Of a stretch of 64,000 nt of DNA, positions 43,223-56,063 are shown piece by piece. How positions within the stretch are numbered: position 1 is the stretch's first letter; every line of letters starts with the position of its first letter. Both the position numbers and the translations under genes were made by a program. This stretch comes from Rhizophlyctis rosea (lineage: Eukaryota; Chytridiomycota; Chytridiomycetes; Rhizophlyctidales; Rhizophlyctidaceae), in assembly GCA_027596075.1 (NCBI GenBank), contig JADGJC010000145.1, forward strand, positions 34,572 through 98,571, in the 5' to 3' direction. The notes beneath the pieces were generated by a model. The model did no database searches. It was not told where the DNA came from and was given only the letters and a program-made list of their open reading frames with translations.

Positions 43223-45255
43223 TTGCGCAATAGTTCCGGTCTTTCCTACCAGACCCACCCCTTTCAAGAGTACACAGCCTCCAGCTCCCCCTTACACTAC
43301 ACGCTATCCATCCATGGTACGATGCTTGGCATAGATGCAAATGTCGATTCGAGTGGCGTCGATTACAGCACAATTACCACCGAAACACTCCCCTTGCTGG
43401 GTGTCAGTATTGCATATGTAAAGACCTTCGTAGATGAATGTTGGGGGAAGGACGTACTTGAGGGCTTGACAACTGGCGATGTCTGCGAGAAATTTATCAA
43501 ACCCAGAACCTCTTCGGACATCTCCAAGTCGCTCTGTGACCATCTCCTCATGAATCGAGAGGCATCACCAGTCGTGGGCATTGCAAGTGGGCCATCGCAG
43601 AGGGTGGGGCAGGCCAATTGGTTCATCAGTCATTGTTGGCAATATCAATTCTTGGACGTAATCGATGCCATTATCGACTATTTCAATAACAACCCGTTCA
43701 CAACCAAAGTCATCATCTGGTTCGACCTCTTCTCCCTCCCGCAACACGGACGACAAACCATCGCTGCAGACTGGCTGCAAACAACTTTCAAAACCGCCAT
43801 CAACACCATGCAACACGTCCTCATGGTTCTATCACCTTGGGCGAAGCCACTAGCTCTAACACGGGCATGGTGTGTATTCGAAATGTACACCAGCGTCGAA
43901 ACCCAATCCACTTTCGCAATCGCCCTCCCTCCACGTGACACATCGGCCTTTCGTGACGCTCTGTTTGACGAATTTGATGTCTTCAATCAAACGCTAGCGG
44001 GAATCAAATCAGAAGATAGCTCTGCAACGGTGGAGGCGGACTTGGCTGCAATCCGGACGGCTATTCGCGACACTGTGGGGTTCAACAAGTTGGATGAAGT
44101 AGTGCGGAGCTTACTCCTCAATTGGATGGTCGAAGGGGTGAAATCCCGGGTTGCACTGACGGAAGTACTGGGGGACGAGAGGGGCGGCGATAGGTGGCGA
44201 CGAACGCTGGTGAACCTGTATGGGGAGAATGGGAAATTGCACGAGGCTAAGAACGTGCTTGTGGTATGCGTACAGCAGACTCAGCAGCAGGTGGGACCAG
44301 ATCATCCAGACACCGCGGAATTGCTTGCTGATCTGACTGCCGTACATCTTCTTGGGAAAATCCAAAGAGGAACATACGGACGGGTCGAACTGGGGGAGGA
44401 AGTATGTTTTGGGAATGGGGCAGATTTACATGGAGGACGTACTGACTGGGGTAGTGTTGAAAGGTACCTGATGGAAATGCTTCAATGTAATCTTGACACG
44501 GTTGGTTGGGATGGATGCGCGGGACGCCTAGCAGCACAAAATCTCGCAAAATTACATAGAAGTCGAGGCGAATACGGCAAGGCCATGCGACTATTACAGG
44601 AGTGCTTGGAAATCACAATCAGTATTACGGCGGCGACTATCTCATTGGGAGCAAACCGGATGTTTTATTGACGTTGGGATTCGTAAACGTAGACCAGAAA
44701 GACTACGATTCAGCAGAGCCCCTTCTGATGAGAATACTGGCAAACGGAGGGTGGTTGTCCCAACCAAAGCTGCGGGTCGCGATGAGGGGTTTGGCCGTCG
44801 TTCACCAACATCCGACGAAACATCCGGAGACAAAACGGTGGCGACAGGAGTCTTTGGAGTATGGGAAGCAGATGTTTGGAGAGAATGACCCGGACACGCT
44901 TTATTACATGCTCCACGTGGCGGATCTTCAGAGCCAGAAGGAATATCAGGAGGCTGAGGCGTTCTTGACGGATACCATTCAGAGGGCAAGGCGCAAGTTT
45001 GGGGATGGTGATGAATGGACACCGTATGTTTTAAGTCATTTAAGTGATATGGATGAGTATAGCGTAAATCGGAAGAAAGGCAGGAGAGATATAGATTTTG
45101 TGGATAGTATTTTTGGGAACGATGCGGTGGATCATTTGGAAACCAAAGAAATCAGAGAGGAATTGGTCCGCCTCCGTATTGTTTTGCAAGCGGGCGTCGA
45201 AAGGAAACGGAGAAGGGAACGGCACAAGCAAAAGTCTGGGTGTTTTGTTCAGTGA
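43223..45255 (+). CDS. TIR-like domain plus TPR-repeat protein, with a frame break near 44600
   Basis: The first frame, 43223-44671, contains a TIR-like module at about residues 130-235: FISHCWQYQFLDVIDAI at its start, VIIWFDLFSLPQ, VLMVLSPWAKP, then LTRAWCVFEMYTS. The last motif matches the WC-x-x-E element of TIR domains, whose Glu is catalytic in NAD+-cleaving TIRs; here it is Glu220 (codon 43880-43882). A region with TPR/kinesin-light-chain-like repeats follows (RTLVNLYGENGKLHEAKNVL, QNLAKLHRSRGEYGKAMRLL). From about 44602 the repeats continue in another frame to 45255 (VLLTLGFVNVDQKDYDSAEP, LHVADLQSQKEYQEAEAFLT), ending with a basic Cys-containing tail. No intron explains the switch, so a small deletion or sequencing error is likely. 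The start codon is uncertain. The role in immunity or self-recognition is inference from domain architecture. Confidence 0.6.
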
Positions 45256-45639
45256 GCTGACTTGGTAGTCATAGAAATGTATTATCCATTTGTAGTATCC
45301 CCATCATACAAGGTGGTGTAAATGTTATCAATGTGCCATAACTTCTGTCGAATTTGAAAATCTAAAAGCCATGCCGGTCGGTGAACTCACCACATCATAC
45401 AGCAGGTGGTGTGGAACTCAATTGGTTCCCAGCTCCACCCATGCGTTTGACCTCCTCAAAATGAGCAAGCCGAAATCCTGCACACCACAGATCTCGTTAT
45501 TGAAAGACTCCGTCGAGGGTTACATACACCGTGCAAAAAGCGACATTACAGCACCGCATTATCTATCAAGTTGAAAGGTTACAGTGGAAAGTTCATTTTA
45601 TTTGACATATATCAATTATCAGGAAATAGTATGATGCGA
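45256..45639. other. Intergenic stretch
   Basis: Follows the TIR-like/TPR gene. AT-richer, no ORF or structure supported. Confidence 0.4.
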
Positions 45640-46680
45640 TGATTATAGTACACATGACCCCCCTCTGCCTTAGTGGCTTAGGACACGCATGCACTTCAAA
45701 AGCACATGGCGGCATTAGGGTCCATCTATATAACTTGTATGATAGGAATTCGTGCTTGTTGCGCGCGAAAGCGCTCGTGTGCAATGTTCGTGCACTCGTG
45801 GACCCCCTTGTTTGCGTGACGAGTGCATGATGCTGCCGGAGTGTGAGCTCCAAACAACAACGCGAGGCCGATGATTTTGGGAGCACGCAGAGGCATCCCT
45901 ATCCCCAAAAAGGGGAGCGGTCTTGCGTCCGACTATTCATTTCGGCATGCACAAGTCTATACTTACCATCCGACCTGTGAGAAATGGAGATTTGGGGAGC
46001 GAACGCGAGGGTATTGATTGACTCGCGCCGCTCCCCGGCAAGTCAATAAGTGCTTACTCCAAGAACGATCCGCTAAAGAGCATACCTTCAGTTGAAGCGG
46101 ATCCAGCCCGCATCGCTAGGGAGGTTTCTTGTGGACGACCTTTGTTCTTTTGGTGGTGCCGGAGATGGATGTAGTTATGTGGTCGCCAGCCACCTCACTA
46201 CATACCAGGAGACGGTACGAAAGAACGCCATGCGATAGCGACTCCGGCGTCCCCAGGACTTCCTCCCCAAAGATGCATCCAAGTGCATTCCCTTGGACTG
46301 GGCTGCCCCAAAAAGGAGCATGATACCCATGGCCTGCCGAAGCAAGTTCCGCGGAAGCTGGTAGTGTGAGGAACTCCTCCACCGATGCTCAAGACCGGTC
46401 CGTCGTGCGGGAGGTTCCTTGGAGAAGACCACTGCTGATGCCGAAGTTGAATGTCGCCGTGTGGTCAGCCAGTCACCTTACTCGCATAAGGGACCTCTCC
46501 CGTCTTGGTGCTCGGAAGAGCGCGTTCCTTGGCGTCACACCACCCCCTTCCCGACGAGTTCACACCGCAGGAGAACCCTTGGTGATCCGTCGTCAGACCG
46601 TGCCGCCTCCAAAAAGGAAGCAACGGGCCAGGGCCAAAGATCCAACCCTCCAGGCACCTCCCTCACACTGAAGTGAGTAT
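45640..46680. repeat. Structured, diverged tandem-repeat region
   Basis: At least two related units in direct orientation are visible, about 46120-46330 and 46405-46625. Each starts GGGAGGTT-C-TTG and passes through an ATGTGGTC-GCCAG-CACCT-ACT-CATA block. Each ends with CCC-AAAAAGG-A-GC, at about 46305 and 46606. A third copy of the end motif, CCCCAAAAAGGGG, is at 45903-45915. Hairpins are dense: GGGGAGCG..CGCG (45994-46007) pairs with CGCG.CGCTCCCC (46024-46036), and GATCCGCT (46067) pairs with AGCGGATC (46096-46103). At the left edge (about 45660) an A-box-like TGCCTTAGTGGC occurs. No convincing ORF. It could be a SINE-like element or a structured non-coding RNA locus. Confidence 0.45.
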
Positions 46681-47212
46681 CGCGGGGATGGGACTTTGTT
46701 GAAACGCATTTGGCACTTCTACGGAAGGCAGAGTGATGAGCAAGTGAGACAACATTTGAAGCGAAAAGTGAAGTCACGCCGACAAGATAAGATACCTCCA
46801 AGGACAGAAAGACGGCAGGCATATAATGCTCTCAAAACGTCGCCCCCGCACCTGACAGGCTGGTCTTGAGCCTGGAAGGCGATTAGAAGAAGTTCAAGCG
46901 GAAGATATCTCGCTAAGAGAGGAAGTGTGTCAATCCCGCGAATCTAATTTGGTCCCCGTAGATGAGTCATCGTGTATCATAGATAAGAAGTTGAAGCTGA
47001 TTGCGTAGCCATTACGTAAAGCCGCCTTCTCGGACATGGACATTGCGTGTGGCACCTTGCTATGTTCTTTTTACCCCCCAGCTCCCATCTCCAAATTTCG
47101 CAGCACATCTCAAGAAGTTCCCCATCGAAATACACACATCGTCCGATAACTTCGCATCAATCCTACCTTTGCAATCCCACTTCCCAAACCATCAACCTCA
47201 CGAGTCTTCCTC
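46681..47212. other. Upstream region of the actin-like gene
   Basis: No ORF supported. The last 150 bases are C-rich on the plus strand, which fits a promoter and leader of the actin-like gene. Confidence 0.4.
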
Positions 47213-48991
<1,779 letters not shown>

Positions 48992-49369
48992 AGAGGGTTG
49001 GGAGTGGGGTTTGAACAGTTTTGTTTAACATATTTTGTCCGGGTGTGAGCGGAGTGTATTGGGTGTGTGGGTGTATCCCTTTTGGTTGTTTTGTACATTT
49101 TTTTGAAAAGAATACATGACGGTTGTTCTTTTGGTTGCATAATTTCGGTGCCTTCCATTGTTTTGGGTGTTTGTGTTCGAGAAACTCTTGTCCACGACAG
49201 AGCATGTTGAAAATGTCCACAGTCAATGGATCATTTGCCTTCAATTTTCACCTCGGTCACCTTAGGAAACCTTTATCAAACTTCCCAAACATCCGCAAAT
49301 CACACGCAAAGGCCGGAATTTGGAGAAATGAACCATCTTAAATCAAACCATCTATTGGTGTCCATCTGT
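48992..49369. other. Intergenic region between convergent genes
   Basis: 3' flanks of the actin-like and Nudix genes; T-rich near 49080-49110. Nothing else seen. Confidence 0.4.
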
Positions 49370-50369
49370 TCACAACTTTTGCAACCTGGCTCTAAACATC
49401 GCATAAGCACCCCCATCCTCCAACGCCTCATTCACACTCGGCTGTCCCGGCGCCAACTGCTCAAACTCAATCGCATCTGCCCCATACGCGACTTTAGCAG
49501 CCGTTATCAAAATCTCCGCCGTGAGACCCCATCTGAAAAATCACAATTGATCATCAGTCTACAGTCCCATCTCCCCAAAATTCAGAAACACCATACCAAA
49601 AACTTACATCTTCCACCCCTCAAACATAAACGCATGACTCCGATACGGGTACCCGTTCCATATTATATCTACGGACGTGTGGTTTTGCGATTGGATGAAG
49701 CGGTTTAGGGGTACGGTGAAGACAGCGGAGACTTCGGTGGGGTTGGGTGTTGGTGTGAAGGGGGTTTTTAGGAGGGCTATGATGGGTGTTACGAGGAGGT
49801 TGTGTTTTGAAAGGAAGAGGCGGAGGTGGGTTAGGACCTATGGAAGTGGAGGGTGAGGTTTCGTGGGTTAGTTGGAAAGAGGGAGGCGAAGGGGGTTGAG
49901 GATTGTTTGGTTTTGTTTACATTATTTTGCAAGTGGTTTATGGGTCACTGAGAGGTCAAGTGTGAGTAACTTGCCTCGACGGAATCGGGATGTAACCCGA
50001 CTTCTTCGTGTGCTTCGCGTAGTGCGGTTTTTATTAGTGTTCCGTCTTCTGGTTCGTACCGGCCTATAAATTGAACCAAAAAGATAAGAGAGATGGGGAG
50101 GCCGACAACGTCAAGTCCCAAGTCCCGTGCGAAAAACAAAACTATTTTCGTCACCTCCCTCTCACAAACACCAAAAACTCACCACCAGGCAACGCCACCT
50201 CCCCAGCATGCTTCCTTAACTCCGTCGACCGCTCCGTCAACACGACCGACACGTCGTCATCGCCAGAAACTTGCAAGGCAATGAGGACTGCCGCGCGGTC
50301 TGTTAGTGCAAAAGCGTCCTTTGGAGCGCGGTGAGCGCGAAAGGACTCTATAACGCGTGATGAGCTCAT
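49370..50369 (-). CDS. Nudix hydrolase of the CoA-diphosphatase type (NUDT7/PCD1-like), 4 exons, 222 aa
   Basis: These enzymes cleave CoA or acyl-CoA to 3',5'-ADP and phosphopantetheine, usually in peroxisomes or mitochondria. Exons (minus): 50183-50369, 49975-50063, 49608-49837, 49370-49532; frames close. The CoA-Nudix signature LTERSTELRKHAGEVALPGG leads into the Nudix box, GG-x-YEPEDGTLIKTALREAHEEVGL, with the metal-binding REAHEE intact. Family residues EVSAVFTVPL and WGLTAEILI follow. The C terminus is ARLQKL; that is not a clear peroxisomal PTS1 (SKL-like), though KL is suggestive. Intron 2 (49838-49974) appears to begin GCAAGT, a GC-AG intron. Yeast Pcd1 is the nearest named fungal protein I can think of. 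Confidence 0.88.
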
Positions 50370-50842
50370 TTAGTTTGTGATGTTCGTGGGTTGACCATTT
50401 CGTTGCGTGGGAAAACGACAATGGTGAGAGGTGATAAGAAGTTAGAACAGTGGGAAAGGCTGGCGCTATTTTAGGACGCACACGGCAAGTCATAGCTATC
50501 CAAGATAGCTAGCATAGCTGTGTTCAAAGAAGAGGGCTCCCCAATCTTTTGCCATTCCCTTTCTTTCAACCAAGGACGCTCATGATGCTTTTTCAAAGGA
50601 CATGGCCGCAACACTGATCATTCCAACAACACAAACACATAAGCAGTTCCCCACGAAGAAAAAGAAATGAATAATGCATGTAAGATCTAATGAAATAAAC
50701 AACAAAAAAAGCCATTTCTTACAAAAGATAGAAATTGGTTCCCCAACCACCCCAAAGCCACCAAACTAATATATACCAAATGACACAATCAAACCCCGTC
50801 CATGCACAAATCCCCCCTTCCCATCAACCCCCGCCCAACCCC
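50370..50842. other. Intergenic region
   Basis: Nudix promoter side and YDJ1 3' flank. It is A-rich on the plus strand at 50660-50720. No gene seen. Confidence 0.4.
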
Positions 50843-52456
50843 CTACTGCTGCGCACACTGCACACTCGGTCCATGCCCCTCATCATCATCATCATCCTGT
50901 CCACCATTGGCGTACCCACCCCGCGACCGTTGCTCCTGCATCGGGTCCACATCCGCCAACATGACTTCGTCAATGTGCTCAGGGTTAGGCGGCATCTGCG
51001 GCGGCTCGCGAGCGGGGAGGATGGTTTCGAGGAGGCTGAGCTTAGTGTTGTCGGTCCAGTTGTTGGGCGGGAAGACGATGTCGAACTTGATGTAGAGGTT
51101 GCCTTTGTCGAAGGGGCGTCGGTGGCTGTCGTGTGGTGAAGAGACATTGTTAACGATTTGTATGTAACTTACAAAACTTTGCCTCCAAGCAGCATCTAAA
51201 CAAGCGTTTTTTTCGGACAACTTACATTGGCATACCCTCGTTCCTGATCGCCTTGATGTCTCCGGGCTTAATGACCTCTCCCGGTAGGATAGTCACCAAC
51301 AACGCCCGGTTGTCCAGGTGCTCAATGGCAAACTGTCCACCCGCCAACGCCGTCAAAAGGTCGAGCTTGGCCTCGTACCACAAATCGTCTCCCTTGCGCT
51401 TGAATCTCGGGTGGGGCTTCTCATCAACAACGATAACGACGTCGCCAGGGACAATGCCCGGTGCTTGGTCACCCTCTCCGGAGAAGGTGATCTTTTGCCC
51501 GTCTTGCATACCCTTGTCGATGTGGACCTCCAAGATCTATTAAATAAAGTCAGCACCGCTTTCCAACATGAAATAATTAGTAGAGCCGTCCAATAATTAC
51601 CTTCCGCTCAGAAACGACCTTCTGCCCATTGCACTGCTTGCATCTGTCCTTGTCCTTGATGATCTCACCCTCACCGTTACAGTCCGGGCAAGTCTGCTGC
51701 ATCTGCTGAATCATCGGCCCAATCTGTCTTACAACAATCTTCACACCCCGACCACCACATCCACCACACTGCTTGACCGCCCCGTCCTTCCCACCCTTTC
51801 CGTCGCACTTTACACAGATGATTTGCTTTTGAAGTGCAAGCTTGGAAACCTTGCCCTTGTACAAGTCCTCCAGCGACACCTTCAAAGCGTGCGTCATGTC
51901 CTTCCCGCGACGCGGACCCGAGGGGCGTGACCGTCCACCACCACCGAAGAAACCGCCACCCATCCCGCCGCCGCCGAAGAGGTGTGAGAACAAGTCTTCG
52001 GGAGACATGCCAGGACCGCCTTCGCCTGAAAGACCTTCTTCTCCATATTTGTCATAGATTTCACGCTTTTGAGAGTCAGATAGGATTTCGTATGCGTGGG
52101 AAATGTCCTTGAACTTGTCGCCGGCGTCTGGGTTCTAATATATGGAAATTGTACGAGTTGATACCTTCCCGTAGAAACCGTAAAATACATATATGACAGC
52201 ACCCGAAACTCTAACTAACCTTATCGGGGTGGTACTTCAGTGCAAGTTTTCGGTAGGCCTTTTTGAGTTCACTCTGGAAATCGCGAACAAAGCAATATCA
52301 GGAAGGGTTTCTCTCCATAACGGCAAAAAGCGGTCAACGGGCAAGTAATAAAATCTGGCCAGTACTATTCAACGGCCCAGATCAGCGACTCAAACCTACC
52401 TCTGACGCTCCGGGTTGAACCTCCAAGAGGTCGTAGTACTTTGTGTCCTTTACCAT
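50843..52456 (-). CDS. YDJ1: Type I Hsp40 co-chaperone, Ydj1/DNAJA family, farnesylated, 5 exons, 412 aa
   Basis: Stimulates Hsp70 ATPase and delivers clients. Exons (minus): 52400-52456, 52220-52273, 51601-52134, 51226-51536, 50843-51125, all in phase. Domains: a J domain ([36 protein letters not shown] with the HPD motif), a Gly/Phe-rich linker ([16 protein letters not shown]), and four zinc-finger CxxCxGxG units ([33 protein letters not shown]). Client-binding beta domains follow ([40 protein letters not shown]). It ends VQCAQQ, a CaaX box like that of Ydj1, so farnesylation and membrane tethering are expected. Length is normal. The short first two exons end at the HPD helix, separating the J domain from the rest. 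Confidence 0.95.
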
Positions 52457-55389
52457 ATCTGCCGAACATACAGAAAGTAGATCTTGGTTAGTACCAATAA
52501 CCAAGGAGGAAATGATCAATCAAACCAATTGATCTCCACCGGAGCAACTGCCTACCTCACTGTTGTACCTTTCAGTTTGTAGGAGAGTTGCAGTAAATTG
52601 GCCGAAGAATTGAAGCGTGGGAAAATGTGTCGTGAGAGAATGTTGGTCGTTTGGCAGTCGTGCTGGGGCGCTGGAGGTGGGTGTCTGCACCCAACTTTGG
52701 ATGATATTTCTTTGGATGAGCAAAGCGGCAAAGTCTCTGTGGACCAACGGGCCATCCAGCCGATGTTCAAGCCTGCTGCCAAATCGAGTCAAATTCGGCT
52801 GTTCCCAAATTGAAATGCGGGTTCCCTGGCCTTCAGACACTCACCCAGGAAATCCACAACCTTCTCGCGCCTTCCTTACTCAAGATTGAAAATTTGGTGC
52901 ATCCGTGGTAGGCATTTGATTGGCTGGATCTGGGTGGCGTTGTCACTGTGCCGTTTGGCACGAGGGTCCCATCAATCCCAGTCTCTTTGCCCACCTGCAA
53001 CCAATAAGGTGCGCTGTGACTGGATGGGTCATTGGTGGAATAGATGCAGATGCCATGAATGTGTGTGTAAGTAGTTTCAATATCAGGTGAAGGGGTACGG
53101 TGTCGTGCTTTGAAAATGACGCTTTTCATCGGAAATTCCCTGGCCAAGCTCCCCCGCCCGCTTAATACACATCTGACTTCTTTTGCAAAAGGGGTGCCCC
53201 GACTATGACAAAACACCACAATGTGTGACGGTAATGGACAGGTCCTCCATTGTGATCGGCGTCTCAAACCCAGTCTATGAGCTTGTCATATCGACCCGCC
53301 ACTAAGTCAGGAAGGATATATCGTCGCAGAAGAGACTTTTCATCGACCATCTTACCACTCTTTCTCATGTCCTCATCATGTCCTGCATGCAAATTGATAT
53401 GCCATATAATAAGTTTGAAATCATCATACCAGGACATATTAGTCAGTTTTGGAGGAGGATGTCATATACCATTCAGCTGGAGAAGTGAAGTAATTTCTTC
53501 TCTTTATCATCTCGTATGGAGTGATCAAATGGAGATTGGGAGCGAGCTGAATCCGCGGTAGCCTACATAGAGTTTTGCAAACCTACCGAGCGCTCGGAGA
53601 GCATCCCCCTACACTGCCCGTCCCAGGTTGAAGTGGAGAATAAGAGGGATCTTAACGGTCTGCGCTGGAACGTATGAGATAGCAAACAGAGCGACCAAGA
53701 GGCTGCAAGGCCATCTGGCAATGCCGCCTTACCCACATTCGTCTATTCATATTCGTCCATCACTTCATCAAAACTTCAGCCAACAAAAGAGGTACAGCCA
53801 CACCATGAACAAGACTAGTAAGACTGCCCAGTGATGGAATCTAAGATCTTTCCGGTAACTCCAGGTCAAGCATGGTCATTGCTCTGAGCTCTCGCACACT
53901 TCGCATGCTATATGGTAGCACAATACGCCAGCCACCGTTAGCTGAAGGGGAGCAAGTCTTGTCCGAGTCGGTCAGGCGACCGCATGTTGTTCATGACCTT
54001 CCATGGGGTTCCTGCGAAATGCAAGGTACGTCCATGCTGGCACTTTTTTTGCCGATTCAGATGTCTTGAACTTTTGGGGACCTCTTGCCTGCATTTTGCG
54101 TCCCGAAAATATGAAATTCCACACTTCTTCAAAACAAGGAGCCCCGCACAAACTTCGCCATGGCTTCAACGTTCAGACGGAGAAGAAGTCAAATGGTAAA
54201 CCGAACAAAACTTCTATGCAGGTGCTGATTGTTTTTCCTCCCACAATCAAATGACAAAACAAAATGAGGTCCAACAACATCGTCGAACTTGACACAAACA
54301 ACCCTTTCCAGTGTGTGAGCTTGTGTGTATCGCCCATCGCCACGGCAATGAGGAATGTGATTACGCTCGCCTACCCAAGTGTGTATGCTGTGTGCTATTG
54401 ATGAGATCCACCTTGCTGCTCAAAGATGAAAAACTATTTCAGCTCCCTCGAAAAGCACAGACCCAAGAATTCATATCACAACATCGCAAACACTTGGAAA
54501 GGTCTACAACTTCTCAGACAGACCTTCACAATTATGAATCCCATCAGCCTCAGGTGTGCGCAATCTGAGGCAACCTCAAATGAGCACCCACTCGATCTGA
54601 ATTTCATCGGAAGTGCCGTCCTTCTTCTTTTCGACTTCACGATAAGCATTCAGATCAAAGCGGAAGAAGCGAAGACGCAAAACGAAGCACTTTCCGGCTT
54701 GGATTTATTGCCGAAGTTGCCGAGAAGATATATTTCCTTTCCAAGGTATGTCCGAAACTCCTCCACAGTCTCAAGGTTGGTTGAAGGGTTGATCAGTTCC
54801 GTCACCATTGCAGAGTTCGCAAGGGCAGTCATGGAAGCCGGTTGAAACAACTTTCAAAGCTGCCATGTGGCCATGTGGGAGGGCATTCATCTCATTGACT
54901 GATGAATTCATAGTTGTCCGAGGTTCAATGAATTCATCACTTCCATTGTTTACCCCCAGTGTTGTTTACAGAACACAACTCTTGGGACATGCGCACTGGT
55001 CATTCCGGACCACATCCCACATGTTGCAACCCTGGAACAACTTTGCGTTCCTTGCGTTGGGAAGCATATGATATCCAATCGGGCCCGGGGATTTGCCTTG
55101 CTGCTATATATAACTATATTCTAACTACATTGTTTACAAATAATCTACGTCAAAAACCGGTTGGCTTCCTTTCAGTCAGCCATCCCTCCCTATATATCAT
55201 GTTCCGTCCGTCAGGAAGAAGCAAAATCAATTGGATCACTAAATGAACAGCAAACGCTTTGGGCGCTGTCATACAATGATTTAGTAGGTATTGTACAACG
55301 AAAGCCGCAACACTCCTCCCTATTAAGAAGTGGTAACTCCATCATAGAATCAAGATCTATACACCGCCGGCACTTCCAAGACATCTCGA
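52457..55389. other. Long gene-poor stretch
   Basis: About 2.9 kb without a supported gene. The longest open frames are 52833-53267 (minus) and 54426-54845 (plus, 139 codons). They show no domain, signal peptide or clear splice partners, although the second is not excluded as a small gene. No tRNA, repeat array or terminal repeats seen. Confidence 0.4.
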
Positions 55390-56063
55390 TCAGCCACTGC
55401 TCGATGTCCCTTCCTTCTTCTCTTCCAAAGCACCCCACCCACAATCAAACCCACTAGCACCACAATACCTCCCACCGTTCCACTGGGCGCCGTTGTTAAT
55501 GTACATGGCATTCTTAAGGTAACAGTGGTGGAGCGACCTTTCCCAGTTGATGTAAACGCAGTTGGTGTCTTGAGTGCACAGGTCGAAGCACTCGGAGGAC
55601 TGTGTGGTGATGGTGTAAGTCCCAATATTGTTGAGGGGTATACTGCCGTTCATTGTCAGGAATGGGGAATCCTTAAATGTGGTTATCTAATGAAGAGCGC
55701 GGGGTCCCAAAAATTTGATATAGTGGAATGTGAAAGTGGGGAGAGTGAGTTTTCTCAAATTGAATGCCCCACAGTCAATTGTTCCGACCTTCCCCACAAA
55801 TCGTCCTCATGACTTACGTATTCATCAGCCCACAGTCCAATCAATCGGCAGCGGGTAGGGGCATTGAACAGGAAGTATGAACATGCTGGCCAGCGCTGAG
55901 CGCACTGGCTTGCGCACTCACAGCTAGAGCTTGCAAGGACTGTTTGAACCACCTGGTCCCAGATGTTGTTTGACGACTCCTTGGTCGCTGGAGCTACTTC
56001 AATGTTCTTGATGATGAACTGGTAGGAGAGGTTGTTGGTGGTCGTTCCGTTGCAGGTTGACAT
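55350..56063 (-). CDS. PAN/Apple-like cysteine-rich surface protein, possibly frameshifted before its membrane anchor
   Basis: Exon 1 (55818-56063) has a Cys-rich unit (CECASQCAQRWPACSYFLF, then CRLIGLW). An intron at about 55672-55817 leads to exon 2 with a second unit (SSECFDLCTQDTNCVYINWE, HHCYLKN). This C-x3-C-x5-C-xYF...C-xL spacing is PAN/Apple-like, used for protein or carbohydrate binding. Exon 2 runs to a stop at 55390 in this frame. In another frame from about 55500 to 55350 the DNA encodes GTVGGIVVLVGLIVGG followed by LWKRRRKGHR, a clear single-pass membrane anchor with basic stop-transfer residues. One missing base near 55500 would join the two. No signal peptide was found, so a 5' exon is probably missing from this model. 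Confidence 0.5.

Noticed and set aside
45660..45730. Candidate tRNA with A-box-like TGCCTTAGTGGC
   Set aside because: D stem and acceptor stem do not pair and no proper B box follows; kept only as part of the repeat region.
52833..53267. 144-codon minus-strand ORF
   Set aside because: No signal peptide, domain or splice context; residue use looks random.
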